From Nocardiopsis alkaliphila YIM 80379 (GTDB taxonomy: Bacteria > Actinomycetota > Actinomycetes > Streptosporangiales > Streptosporangiaceae): 37,678 nucleotides of DNA. The first letter of the stretch is position 1, and every line of letters begins with the position of its first letter. Location: assembly GCF_000341005.1 (NCBI RefSeq), contig NZ_ANBD01000022.1, positions 21-37,698 on the forward strand. The letters run 5' to 3'. The notes under the pieces are model-generated. The model had not been told where the DNA came from. It saw only the letters and a program-made list of their open reading frames with translations, and did not search any database. Both the position numbers and the translations under genes were made by a program. Shown here piece by piece: positions 23,232 to 31,594 of this stretch.

Positions 23232-23325
23232 GGCCTGCTTCCTTCGTTGATGGTCGCCCCCAAGACACCGAGGGCTTCATCGACCAGGGCGAACAGGCCC
23301 GCGGTGCCGCCGCCCGGCGGAAGCG
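23228..23325 (-). pseudogene. C-terminal fragment of a gene upstream of the dead ATPase
   Basis: A frame ending in GLFALVDEALGVLGATINEGSRP stops at 23228-23230, giving an ATGA overlap with the ATPase start codon. Such coupling implies that a real upstream gene of the same operon once lay here. A stop codon interrupts the frame about 33 codons upstream. I do not recognise the protein. Confidence 0.45.
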
Positions 23326-23580
23326 GCCCTCACTCGAACGCCCTCTGCTAGCCACGCTGGCTATCGACCATCCACTTTCGCGGCGCGGCAGCGTTCAGGG
23401 GTGAGCGGGTGCGAGGCAGCACTGTCTCCCGCTCCTCCCCGACCACTCTGGGAGCGACGCTCGTGAACGCTCTGGAGAAGCCGAAGCCATCGAACGGGTC
23501 ACGACCCGGCCGTGACCCGTATGACAGGCGACCCTCCAAGGACCGCTCAGAGCGCTGAGCCCGCACCCGGACAGGACCGG

Positions 23581-24180
23581 CTACGTGCTCGCGGAGCCCT
23601 TCTCATACCCCACCAGGAAGGGTGTGAGCAGCTCTTCGACCCGCGTACGAACCTCCCTCTCCGCGACTCCGGACTCGATCATGCGCGAGGCCTTGTGGAC
23701 CACGGCGTTCACCAATTCCGCGGTCGCCTCGGGGTCGGGGACTCCCAGCTGCCGCAAGGCTCCGGTCAAAGGCGCCATGATCTGTTCATGCATCACACGG
23801 CTGCGCTCGGCGAAGTCCATTCCGGGTGAGGCGGCGGCCAGTGCTCCTGCCACCACGTGTTCTCCATCGGCCACCAACCGCAGGTTCGCGTTCGCGTAGG
23901 AAAGGACACGGCGAGCGGGTGTGCGCTCCGCTTCCATCGCTTCGGTCACCATCTGCGACCATCGCGGGAACAGGTCCGCCACAAGAGCGTCCAACAAATC
24001 CTGACGTGAATCGAAGTACTGATAGAGACTGGAACGCGCCAACCCCACCCGTGCGGCGACACCGCTCAACGACAGGGCCTCACCGCCCACCTCGACCAGG
24101 ATCTCCCTGGCCGCGTCGAGCACGGCACGTCGCTGGTTGGCCCTGTGCTCGGCAAGCGTGGCGGCTTTGATCCGAGGCAA
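23581..24180 (-). CDS. TetR-family transcriptional regulator
   Basis: The 199-residue protein has an N-terminal TetR helix-turn-helix (RRAVLDAAREILVEVGGEALSLSGVAARVGLARSSLYQYFDSRQDLLDAL) and an all-helical ligand domain. The TTG at 24180 is supported by AGGAGGG four bases upstream. It lies 18 bp after the ATPase gene and is probably the third gene of the permease-ATPase-regulator operon. The large TetR-like palindrome upstream of the permease is its likely autoregulatory target. Confidence 0.9.
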   Translation of the reverse strand: MPRIKAATLAEHRANQRRAVLDAAREILVEVGGEALSLSGVAARVGLARSSLYQYFDSRQDLLDALVADLFPRWSQMVTEAMEAERTPARRVLSYANANLRLVADGEHVVAGALAAASPGMDFAERSRVMHEQIMAPLTGALRQLGVPDPEATAELVNAVVHKASRMIESGVAEREVRTRVEELLTPFLVGYEKGSAST

Positions 24181-24198
24181 GGGCCCTCCTGCGCGTAC

Positions 24199-24906
24199 TC
24201 AGTTCGATAGGCGACCGTCCATCATCTCCAACGTCCGGTCGCAGTACTCCAGGACATCGTGGTCGTGGGTGACCATCATGGTAGCCACGTTGGCCTGCTC
24301 GGTCTCCTCCGCCAGCAGACGAACGACCTCATGGCTGCGTTTGCGGTCCAGGGCGGCGGTGGGTTCGTCCACGAGCAGGACCGACGGCTTCAGCATGAGA
24401 GCTCGTGCGATCCCCACGCGCTGGCGCTCACCACCGGAGAGCTGGTGCGGACGCCGGTTCGCCTTGTCTCCCATGCCCACGGCCTGGAGCAGCTCACGCG
24501 GATCACGCTGTTCTCGCCCTCCGGCGATGTGGGCGGCCATGCGCAGTTGATCGACCGCCGTGAGCGCCGCGAGCAGGTTGCCCGACTGGAAGACGAACCC
24601 GATGTTCTCTCGGCGGAAACGGGCCTGGGCCCGCTTGGACAGCCCGGTGAGTTCGTGCTCGTTCACCCGCACGGTCCCCGTGTCGGGTGCGGTCAGGGCA
24701 CCCGCGACGGCGAGCAGACTGGACTTGCCCGCACCGGAGGGGCCGACCACGGCGACCAACTCCCCGGGGGCGACCGTGAGGTTCACATCGTCCAGGGCCG
24801 TGACGGTCGAATCACCGTCTCCCAACCGCAGGGTCACTCCCTCCAGGACGAGCCCCGAGGTGTTCTTGCCATGTGTCTTGGAATCAGAGCCTGCCGTGAT
24901 CGTCAC
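24199..24906 (-). CDS. ABC transporter ATP-binding protein, MacB/LolD type
   Basis: The 235-residue protein has all motor motifs in order: Walker A VVGPSGAGKSS, Q-loop FVFQSGNLLAALT, signature LSGGERQRVGIARAL, Walker B VLLVDEPTAALD and the switch His in VTHDHDV. ATPases of this type pair with FtsX-like permeases. The GTG start overlaps the permease stop by GTGA at 24903-24906, so the two subunits are co-translated. Confidence 0.93.
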   Translation of the reverse strand: MTITAGSDSKTHGKNTSGLVLEGVTLRLGDGDSTVTALDDVNLTVAPGELVAVVGPSGAGKSSLLAVAGALTAPDTGTVRVNEHELTGLSKRAQARFRRENIGFVFQSGNLLAALTAVDQLRMAAHIAGGREQRDPRELLQAVGMGDKANRRPHQLSGGERQRVGIARALMLKPSVLLVDEPTAALDRKRSHEVVRLLAEETEQANVATMMVTHDHDVLEYCDRTLEMMDGRLSN

Positions 24907-26033
24907 CGCCGGCCTCCCAACGCGGTCAAAGGGTCGACTGAGGAAATACGCACGATGGCCGCCAAGGCTCCGAGAAGACCCAGAACGATCAGCAGCACCG
25001 CGGCCGTGGTGATCGCCGATGTCTCCAAAAGGAACGGCATCCCCGTACCGGTGATCAAGGAGCCCACGCCGATACCCACACCCAGGCCGAGTCCACAGAA
25101 GACGACCAGGATGGCCAGAGCCTGGGCGAGGCCATCACGCATGAGGTATCCGGTGGAGGCACCCATCGCGCGCAGCACGGCGAGTTCGTGCTTTCGCTGA
25201 ATGGTCCACACGGTGAAGAAGGCACCGATCACCAGGGCCGAGATCGCGTAGAGGAAGGCCTGGATCAGGTTCAGGGTCGAGGTCTCCGCGCTGTAGCCCG
25301 GGGAGGCGGCGAAGGACTCTTCCAGGGTCAGGCTCATGGTCTGCGCGGCCGAGTCACCGGCGGCATGGTCGATCTCGGTGTCTGAAGCCGCCCGCAGAGC
25401 CACGGCCGTGGCCACCGTGTAGGCCTCGGGGCCCACCTCCTGTCCCGGCTGGGCGCCCGAGTAGATCTCCTGCCAGGTGTGCAGGGGCAGATAGGCGACA
25501 TCGACGTGGCCGTAGGTGTGCTTGTCCTCCAGCGCACCGACCACTTCCAGTTCGGTTCCCAGGCGCTCCACGGAGAGAACGTCACCGATGGCGATGCCTT
25601 CCTCGATCGCGCTCTGGGACACGACCAGACCGTCGTCCTTGCCCAGACCCTCGCCTTCGGCGGCTTCCGGGGCCAGGAAGGAGTCCTCTTCCACTCCGAA
25701 GAGGGCCAGATCGACGGGGACGTCCTTGTCGCTACGGGCGTTGACGAGGAGGTTGCCGAACAAGGCGGCCTCCTCCACGTCGGGGCGGTCACTCCATTGC
25801 TGCGCTTGTTCTTCGTCCACCAGGCTGCGGGAGAACGCCGAACCGACCTCGGTTTCCTCATCGAAGGCGAAGCCGTCGACGGGTAGGCGTTGCAGACCGG
25901 AGACACCGTCTTCGACCAGGCCGGACGACAAGCCGGATAGAAGCACCATCAGCACGGAGATCAACGCCACCACGCTTCCCATGAGGCCGAAGCGGGAACG
26001 CGCGAACCACAGTTCGCGCATGGCTAGGAACAT
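24903..26033 (-). CDS. FtsX-like ABC transporter permease (MacB type)
   Basis: The 376-residue protein has the four-helix MacB topology: one N-terminal helix (FGLMGSVVALISVLMVLLSG), a large extracytoplasmic domain (about residues 45-255), and three C-terminal helices around AFLYAISALVIGAFFTVWTIQRKHELAVLRAMGAS. That last motif is typical of FtsX permeases. Such exporters move lipids, peptides or antibiotics. The ATG at 26033 has GAGAGG seven bases upstream. A roughly 40-bp palindrome 33 bp upstream suggests TetR control. Confidence 0.9.
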   Translation of the reverse strand: MFLAMRELWFARSRFGLMGSVVALISVLMVLLSGLSSGLVEDGVSGLQRLPVDGFAFDEETEVGSAFSRSLVDEEQAQQWSDRPDVEEAALFGNLLVNARSDKDVPVDLALFGVEEDSFLAPEAAEGEGLGKDDGLVVSQSAIEEGIAIGDVLSVERLGTELEVVGALEDKHTYGHVDVAYLPLHTWQEIYSGAQPGQEVGPEAYTVATAVALRAASDTEIDHAAGDSAAQTMSLTLEESFAASPGYSAETSTLNLIQAFLYAISALVIGAFFTVWTIQRKHELAVLRAMGASTGYLMRDGLAQALAILVVFCGLGLGVGIGVGSLITGTGMPFLLETSAITTAAVLLIVLGLLGALAAIVRISSVDPLTALGGRR

Positions 26034-26065
26034 GTCAGACCTCTCGTTGGGGTGGGTGCGCACCT

Positions 26066-26105
26066 TTCCCGACGCACCATCGGCAAATATACCGACGGTG
26101 CGTCG
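26066..26105 (-). promoter_or_regulatory. Large TetR-type operator over the permease promoter
   Basis: Arms CCCGACGCACC (26066-26076) and GGTGCGTCGGG (26095-26105) are perfect complements, with a further TCGG/CCGA pair inside. Each side also reads as a 15-bp site of its own: CCGAC-N5-ATCGG (26067-26081) and CCGAC-N5-GTCGG (26090-26104). The A/T-rich centre caaatata gives TATATT on the minus strand, a good -10. A dimer on each half-palindrome would block the promoter. Confidence 0.7.
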
Positions 26106-26307
26106 GGAACCTTGCCGGGGGCGCTTTAGCGGACGTGACGCCCATCACCCCAGGCCAAAGGTCCAACCGAGCACCCGCGCCCCGCACTCTCAGACCCACG
26201 GCCCCGATCACGAGTTCGGTCGACGTTCTCGGCCGATCAGGAGCACCGATGTGTCCTACGTTCTTCGGAGTCGGATTCGTGGATCCTGGGGACGCCTGAC
26301 CGTTAGG

Positions 26308-26463
26308 AGGCATCGTGGAGGCCGTGGATACCCGGCCCGGTTCCTCCGCATGGTCTTGGGTCCGACCCGAAGCGGCGCGGTGTCGCGAATATGGCAGGCG
26401 ATCTGGAGATCAGCACCGGGACGATCTACCTCTGGCGGTGTCAGACCCGCAGATGTCGAGGGT
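26308..26463 (+). pseudogene. IS3-type transposase OrfA remnant
   Basis: The plus strand reads RHRGGRGYPARFLRMVLGPTRSGAV from 26308, then, in another frame from 26391, MAGDLEISTGTIYLWRCQTR. Together they match the helix-turn-helix start of IS3-family OrfA proteins (YPPEFR..., then A-DLGIS-TIY-WRRQ-R). A frameshift and an early stop (TGA at 26461) make it non-functional. No OrfB and no terminal repeats are visible. Confidence 0.65.
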
Positions 26464-26507
26464 GAAGTCGTCGAAGACGCTGGGGACCGAAGGGGTGTCC
26501 ATAGGGG

Positions 26508-26951
26508 TTACTCCTCGTGGCCGAGGTCGTGTGACGCGGCCTGGCCTTCATCGGGCCAGGAGGTGACGACCGACCCGTGCCGCTTGGGCAGGACCCGGCC
26601 CTCGGGCAGGGACTGCGGGTCGGTGGCGTTGGGGTGGAAGCCAATGCGTGGCCCGGATCCATTGCGATGGACGTGCCCCCACGTGGCGATCGCCGCGTTC
26701 ATGGACTCCGCGAGTTCGCGGGCGCGAGGACCGAAGGCGTGGGCCCCGAACTCGAAACGGGCCTCGCCACCTGTTTCGGTCTTGCGCACGGCCAGGTAGG
26801 TGAGGCTGCCCTGGTCCACCGTGGCCGGGCAGGCCAGCTTGTTCTGTGGAAAGACCACTCCGGTGTCCAGGGCACCGTCCGGCTGCTCTGCCCGGCCCGG
26901 GGCGACAGGAACCCCGTGTCCTCCGGAACCTGACGCAAAGGGGAGGTCGAA
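26508..26951 (-). pseudogene. C-terminal fragment of a peptide-maturation methyltransferase (FxLD/PIMT type)
   Basis: About 147 residues end at 26508. The stretch LTYLAVRKTETGGEARFEFGAHAFGPRARELAESMNAAIATWGHVHRNGSGPRI, followed by LPEGRVLPKRHGSVVTSWP, matches the C-terminal domain of PIMT-like methyltransferases of FxLD and ATP-grasp peptide systems, where they modify Asp in ribosomal peptides. The whole SAM-binding N-terminal part is missing and the frame degenerates upstream of FDLPFAS. No lanthipeptide or graspetide synthetase or precursor peptide is visible. A remnant of a RiPP locus is the best reading. Confidence 0.6.
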
Positions 26952-27180
26952 CCCGGCCCCCGCCGCGCCCCGACCTGCGCCCGCGTCCATGCCCTGTCCG
27001 TGATCATCGGCCTGTACTTCTTCACCCGATACTTCAAGGCCTATGAATAAGCCTCCTGGCCCCGATGAATTCGACGACCTGATCAGCATGGCTTTACTGT
27101 TGACCTGACACGGCGTTCCGATCCCCCTGTTCGAAATCGCCCCGAAGCACCTGTTCACCAGGAAGATTGGCGTTGCCTCC

Positions 27181-28461
27181 ATGACCGACTCCACGAGCAA
27201 GGTGTCGACGGCACCACTCGGTGGAAGTTTCTGGGCCTTCTGGTCCGCGTCACTGGCCTCCAATATCAGCGACGGCGTGGCGATGATCGCGTTACCGTGG
27301 CTCGCTTCTTCCTTGGCTCCAGGCAATGCCGCTCTCGTGGCATTGGTGGCTACTTTCGGACGACTGCCCTGGCTACTTCTGGCACTTCCCGCCGGAGTCC
27401 TGGTGGACCGAGTACCCAGATTAACGCTGATGGTCACCGCCAATTCCCTGCGCATGCTGCTCTGGATTCTTCTCGCCGTCGTGGTGTTCTTCGGGTGGGC
27501 GTCCATCCCTCTCTTGGCGGTGTTCGCACTGGTTTTCGGTGCGCTCGAAGTCTGTTACGACACGGCGACCGAGACCACGGTGACCTCCTTGGTGCCCAAG
27601 GAGCGGTTGGAACGCGCGAACGGGCACCTCCGATCCGGAGCCCTGGTGGCGCAGGAGTTCGGCGGACGTCCTCTGGGCGGTTTCGTGCTGACGCTCGGGT
27701 TGTTCGTCCCGTTCTTGTTCAACATCGCCGCGCTGTTGGTGTCGGTCGCGGCTCTGCTGCGGGTGCGTGCCACCGCTCCTCCGGTTCCCGCGTCCTCCAC
27801 TGCGGTCCCCGCCTCACGAGGGCTCCGTCGCGTGGGATCGGACCTGACGGAGGGTGTGCGGGCTCTGTGGAATCAGCCGCTTCTGCGAGCTGTGGCGGTT
27901 GTGGCGGTGTTCGTCAACACCGCTTTCGCGACCATGCTCTCCACACAAGTCCTGTTTGTCCGCGATACCTTGGGACTCGGTTCGGTCGGCTTCGGGCTAC
28001 TCATGGCCTTCGCCGCTGTCGGAGGAATCGCCGGGGGCCAGATCGTCTCGTGGCTGCGTAGTGTTCTTCCGCACGGCAGCCTACCGGTGGTATGCCTGGC
28101 CGGAAGCGGTCTCCTCTATCTGGCCGTGGCGCTGTTCCCGGTCACGATGGTGGTGGCCGGCGTGTACTTTCTCGCGGGCGGCCTGGTGTTGGGATATGGG
28201 GTCGCCATGACCTCCATTCGCCAAAGGATCGTGCCGGATCATCTACTGGGACGGGTGAACGCCGCGATGCGCACCGTCACCTGGGGCATGAGCGCCGTGG
28301 GCATGGCGCTCGGCGGCGTAATGGTGTCCTTCCTATCCCCGCACACGAGCCAGGCGGACGCGCTCCGTGCGCCCTATGCCTTGGTGAGCGTGGTCACTTT
28401 GGCCGTCGTGGTGTTCTTCGGCCGAAAGCTCACCCATCTCGTGCGCGAGAACGACGTCTGA
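27181..28461 (+). CDS. MFS exporter (EntS/MFS_3 type)
   Basis: The 426-residue protein has about 12 hydrophobic helices and typical MFS_3 features: FWSASLASNISDGVAMIALPWLA, LLLALPAGVLVDRVPR (loop 2-3 motif), DTATETTVTSLVPKERLERANG and LLGRVNAAMRTVTWG. Members export siderophores, peptides or macrolide-like drugs using the proton gradient. The Shine-Dalgarno before the ATG at 27181 is weak. The gene is intact although degraded fragments lie on both sides, including a RiPP methyltransferase remnant, so it may be the surviving exporter of a lost peptide locus. Confidence 0.88.
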   Translation: MTDSTSKVSTAPLGGSFWAFWSASLASNISDGVAMIALPWLASSLAPGNAALVALVATFGRLPWLLLALPAGVLVDRVPRLTLMVTANSLRMLLWILLAVVVFFGWASIPLLAVFALVFGALEVCYDTATETTVTSLVPKERLERANGHLRSGALVAQEFGGRPLGGFVLTLGLFVPFLFNIAALLVSVAALLRVRATAPPVPASSTAVPASRGLRRVGSDLTEGVRALWNQPLLRAVAVVAVFVNTAFATMLSTQVLFVRDTLGLGSVGFGLLMAFAAVGGIAGGQIVSWLRSVLPHGSLPVVCLAGSGLLYLAVALFPVTMVVAGVYFLAGGLVLGYGVAMTSIRQRIVPDHLLGRVNAAMRTVTWGMSAVGMALGGVMVSFLSPHTSQADALRAPYALVSVVTLAVVVFFGRKLTHLVRENDV

Positions 28462-28517
28462 TCCACTCCCCACCCCTCTCTGTCAGCCTCGAGTGAAATA
28501 TCCCCCCGTGTCTGGTC

Positions 28518-28616
28518 GGTTTGAGCGATCTCGGCATAGGAGAACCTCTCCTCCGCACGGAGCACGAAGGCCTCGCGGTGGGCGGCGGGAAACGTGCACA
28601 ACGTAGCCAAGACCCT
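28518..28616 (-). pseudogene. Sigma-70 region 4 remnant
   Basis: The minus strand encodes RVLATLCTFPAAHREAFVLRAEERFSYAEIAQT, a clear match to the start of ECF sigma region 4.2 (LPAAHREAFVLR-EEGLSYAEIA). The recognition helix that should follow is replaced by unrelated sequence (DQTRGDISLEAD), and no convincing region 2 is found upstream. It is a fragment, not a working factor. Confidence 0.65.
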
Positions 28617-29129
28617 GCTCTGGGAGTCCGCACCGACTGCACGCTGTTCGGGCCGGAAGGAAGCGGGGCCAAGCCGTCGCGATCCTCCGAGGTGGCTTCC
28701 CCCATGACCATCGGACACCGCCAGGGGCCGGTGCGTGCTCCGTTCGTGCTCCGCGGTTTTGGACCGGGACATCACCAGGCGGCACGACGCGGCATAAAGC
28801 GGCATCACCATTCGGATGGCGCGGGACGCAACGGTAAGTAGCAGCACGTGATGGTGCGTGGCCATGAAACTTCCAATCCGATGCTTCCCCAGTACGCGGC
28901 CATCAAGGATCTCAGGCACGAGCGCTGACCGCAGGCGCGAAGGCACCGGTTCGTTATCGGGCCCCACGTCCTTTCACGAGTCTTCTGAATATTTCTTGTG
29001 CTCGAAGGACCGGAGTGAACGTGTACGGGAGAGTTCGTTTGTGTTCTTTGACTCTGTTATTACACATCGAACCGGCACCTTTACGTCATAGATTTCTTCC
29101 TGCCTCAGGCGGCGAGGCATTGACGCAGT
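28617..29129. other. Gene-poor stretch with lower GC
   Basis: No credible gene is visible in these roughly 510 bases. Bases around 28980-29095 are clearly richer in A and T than the rest of the window (for example ttctgaatatttcttgtg). This suggests foreign or promoter DNA. A minus-strand frame ending RKIIAELRQCLAA (stop at 29105) could be the end of a decayed gene. Confidence 0.4.
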
Positions 29130-29432
29130 TCAGCGATGATCTTTCGCCGAGTGGGCGGGTTCAAGATCGGCGGCGAGGGTGGCACTGGCCTGGACGAACG
29201 ACGCCCGCGCCCGCTCCAGCAGTTCCCGATCGAGGTCGGGGGGCTTTTGTCGGGTCACGGAGATCGACCGCAAGGAGGGCAGCAGGCCCCTCTTGTGCAA
29301 CCGGCCGACCCAAAGCATCAGAATGTACCCCACCCCTTCCATCGCTTTCCGAGGACGTTTGCGAGCGATGAAATTCCGGGCCGAATCCGTGGTTTCGGGT
29401 GTGGCACAGGGGTCGAGAGAGGTAGACTCCAC
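29130..29432 (-). CDS. Hypothetical protein, 100 residues
   Basis: The GTG at 29432 has AGGAAGG about nine bases upstream, and the frame stays open to 29130. The product includes KAMEGVGYILMLWVGRLHKRGLL and a helical segment DLDRELLERARASFVQASATLAADL. I recognise no family. A different frame continues downstream to RKIIAELRQCLAA, so the gene could have a 3' frameshift. Its surroundings are a decayed region, so it may not be functional. Confidence 0.35.
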   Translation of the reverse strand: MESTSLDPCATPETTDSARNFIARKRPRKAMEGVGYILMLWVGRLHKRGLLPSLRSISVTRQKPPDLDRELLERARASFVQASATLAADLEPAHSAKDHR

Positions 29433-29711
29433 AATGAGTCGCCTTCCTGGTTCAGCAGGTAGGTGGCACGGTCGACACGTCTATTCACGCAGGCGCCGAC
29501 CACAACCCGGTCTGGTGTTGACGCACCCGGCCGGGTTTTTCTTGGCTGGTTTCCAAACTAGCGGAACGAACACGAGTTCGTAGGGATTTCTCTCGAATTC
29601 GCGCATGGGGAAGAAAGGAAAAAGAATCCGCAGAGGAGAAAGGTCCGGGTTCTCAATCTTGACCGGATTGGCCTGATACACCGGATTACTCCAGGGCCCT
29701 TACCCCTTGTC
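29433..29711. other. Intergenic stretch with inverted repeat
   Basis: There is no gene here. ACGAAC-ACGA-GTTCGT (29566-29581) is a perfect 6-bp inverted repeat. CACCCGGCCGGGTTTTTC near 29524-29541 looks like a short hairpin with a T tail on the plus strand. A purine-rich run (gaagaaaggaaaaag) lies near 29611-29625. Confidence 0.4.
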
Positions 29712-30317
29712 TCACAGCCAGCCCCTCTCCTCGGCGATCCGAGCCGCTTCCACCCGGGTTCGGGCGTCCAGCTTGCCCATGGCGGCGGACAGATGGTTGC
29801 GCACGGTCCCCGAACTCAAACACAGTCGCCGCGCCGCAGCCGCAGCGGTGGCCCCGTCCGCCACCGCGCGCAACACATCGCGCTCGCGTTCGGTGAGCGG
29901 GCTGGGCCCGCTGGTCAAAGACTCGGTGGCCAGCTGCGGATCGATCACGCGCAGCCCTCGATACACCCGGCGCACGGTGTCGATGAGGTGCTCGGGTGGC
30001 GCGTCCTTGACCACGAATCCGTTCGCGCCCGCCGCCATCGCGCGGGTCAGATAACCGGGTCGCCCAAAGGTCGTACACATGATGACCCTGCATTCGGGCA
30101 GTCGTTCGTCGAAGAGTTCAGCCGCTCGCAATCCATCGCCTCCGGGCATCTGCACGTCCAGCAGGGCCACATCGGGGCGGGCACGCAACCCTTCGGTCAA
30201 AGCCTCCTCCCCCGAGGCCGCCTGGGCGACGACCTCCAGGTCGGATTCCAGGTCCAGCATGGCGGCCAGAGCTCCGCGCACCAGTGCCTGGTCATCGGCC
30301 ACCAGCACCCGGATCAT
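29712..30317 (-). CDS. LuxR/NarL-family response regulator (DesR-like)
   Basis: The 201-residue protein has a receiver domain with the acidic pair ADDQ and phospho-acceptor Asp54 (VALLDVQMPGGDG), Thr in MCTTFG and Lys in VVKDAPP. A C-terminal LuxR helix-turn-helix follows (LTERERDVLRAVADGATAAAAARRLCLSSGTVRNHLSAAMGKL). Its ATG overlaps the kinase stop as ATGA (30314-30317), so kinase and regulator are co-translated. The divergent ABC transporter is the likely target. Confidence 0.93.
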   Translation of the reverse strand: MIRVLVADDQALVRGALAAMLDLESDLEVVAQAASGEEALTEGLRARPDVALLDVQMPGGDGLRAAELFDERLPECRVIMCTTFGRPGYLTRAMAAGANGFVVKDAPPEHLIDTVRRVYRGLRVIDPQLATESLTSGPSPLTERERDVLRAVADGATAAAAARRLCLSSGTVRNHLSAAMGKLDARTRVEAARIAEERGWL

Positions 30318-31453
30318 TCGCTCTCTCCTCCACGCTCGGAAACAGGCGCTCGGCCCCCGTACGCGTACACCGTGAACCCCTCCCGCTCGCCACCGAGCAG
30401 CCCGGGGCCGGTGCGTAACCCACCACCCACGGCTCGCATCCTCTCCTCCAGACCGGCCAGCCCGTTACCGAACCGGCCTTGAGGGCTTCCTCGACCATCG
30501 TCGGTGATCTCGATCCGATCCCTTCCCAACCGCACCCGGACCCGGTCGGCGTCGGAGTGACGCACCACGTTGGTGATGGCCTCGCGCAGCACGTACCCGA
30601 AGGCCGAACGCAGTCGGGGTTCGAGGTCGTCCACCGCCTGCGGCAGTTCGGCGTCCACCCCGGCGCTGCGCAGGGCTTCGACCGCGTTGGCCAACTCCTC
30701 GGACAGACGCACCCGGCGGTAGCCCTCGACGGTGGCGCGCACGTCCCCCAGAGCGTGCCGGGACAGTTCCTCGATCTCGCCGACCTGCGCCGAGGCCTGG
30801 TCCTGGTCTCCTCCCTTGTCCAGGATCCTGCGGGCCAGACCGGCCTTGACCGCGATGGTGGTGAGGCTGTGGCCGAGGATGTCGTGCAGGTCGCGGGCGA
30901 AGCGTTCGCGTTCACGGAGGGTGACCAGTTCGGCGATCCGTCCTCGGGCTCGACGGAGTTCGGCGTTGGCTTCGGTCAGGCAGACCAGCAGGCCGACGAC
31001 GGCGGTGATGGAGGCGACCATGAGCAGGTCCGGGATGCGTGCGAGCAACTCCCCGGTGAGCGAGCCCCAGAGCAGGAGGGCGAACATAGCGACCGTGGTC
31101 AGGGCCAGGCTCCAGGCCAGGGGCAGCAGCGCGGCGACGACCACCAGGGCGTAGAGCAGGATCCAGGTGTTGTTCGGCCCCAGCCAGAACAGCAGTGCCC
31201 ACCCGATGGCCAGCAGCCCCACGCAGGTGATCACCCGCCAGGGCAACGACCGCTCTCCCACCAGGGGCACCGTCGCCACGCACGCGGCCGCGTACAGCGC
31301 TCCGGCCGTCACGACCAGGGCGGCGGGGTGGTCCGGGGCGGCCAGCGCCCACCCTGGCAACGTGCACAGCCCTAGGAAGGCACCGCCCAAGAGGAAGGTC
31401 CGCCGTCGTTCCACCATGCGAGGTTCGTCCTCGCTCCCCCGCTCTGTCGCCAC
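30314..31453 (-). CDS. Sensor histidine kinase, HisKA_3 type (DesK-like)
   Basis: The 379-residue protein has four to six membrane helices in residues 18-160, then the dimerisation/phospho-acceptor helix RERERFARDLHDILGHSLTTI with His190. A HATPase_c domain follows (REAITNVVRHSDADRV, ITDDGRGSPQGRFGNGLAGLEERM). The short extracytoplasmic loops suggest sensing of the membrane or a membrane-active compound. The GTG at 31453 has GAAAGGCG upstream; a methionine 12 codons later is an alternative. It is divergent from an ABC transporter, with 141 bp between. Confidence 0.92.
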   Translation of the reverse strand: MATERGSEDEPRMVERRRTFLLGGAFLGLCTLPGWALAAPDHPAALVVTAGALYAAACVATVPLVGERSLPWRVITCVGLLAIGWALLFWLGPNNTWILLYALVVVAALLPLAWSLALTTVAMFALLLWGSLTGELLARIPDLLMVASITAVVGLLVCLTEANAELRRARGRIAELVTLRERERFARDLHDILGHSLTTIAVKAGLARRILDKGGDQDQASAQVGEIEELSRHALGDVRATVEGYRRVRLSEELANAVEALRSAGVDAELPQAVDDLEPRLRSAFGYVLREAITNVVRHSDADRVRVRLGRDRIEITDDGRGSPQGRFGNGLAGLEERMRAVGGGLRTGPGLLGGEREGFTVYAYGGRAPVSERGGESE

Positions 31454-31523
31454 CCGTCGCCTTTCGTCGGCCCCTTCTTCGCTCGGGCTTCGACCCTACG
31501 GCCGTGGGGCCGCCTCTCACCCC

Positions 31524-31550
31524 TGACATCTGTCACGGGATGGTCGTGAC
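31524..31550. promoter_or_regulatory. Overlapping inverted repeats between kinase and ABC genes
   Basis: TGACATCTGTCA (31524-31535) is a perfect 12-bp palindrome. It overlaps a second inverted repeat, GTCACG (31532-31537) with CGTGAC (31545-31550) across 7 bases. Lying in the divergent intergenic region, they are good candidates for the binding site of the adjacent LuxR-type regulator. Confidence 0.55.
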
Positions 31551-31594
31551 GAATCCTCCGGGTCCGGCGCGTCGGCCACCCCCATGGTGGAGTC

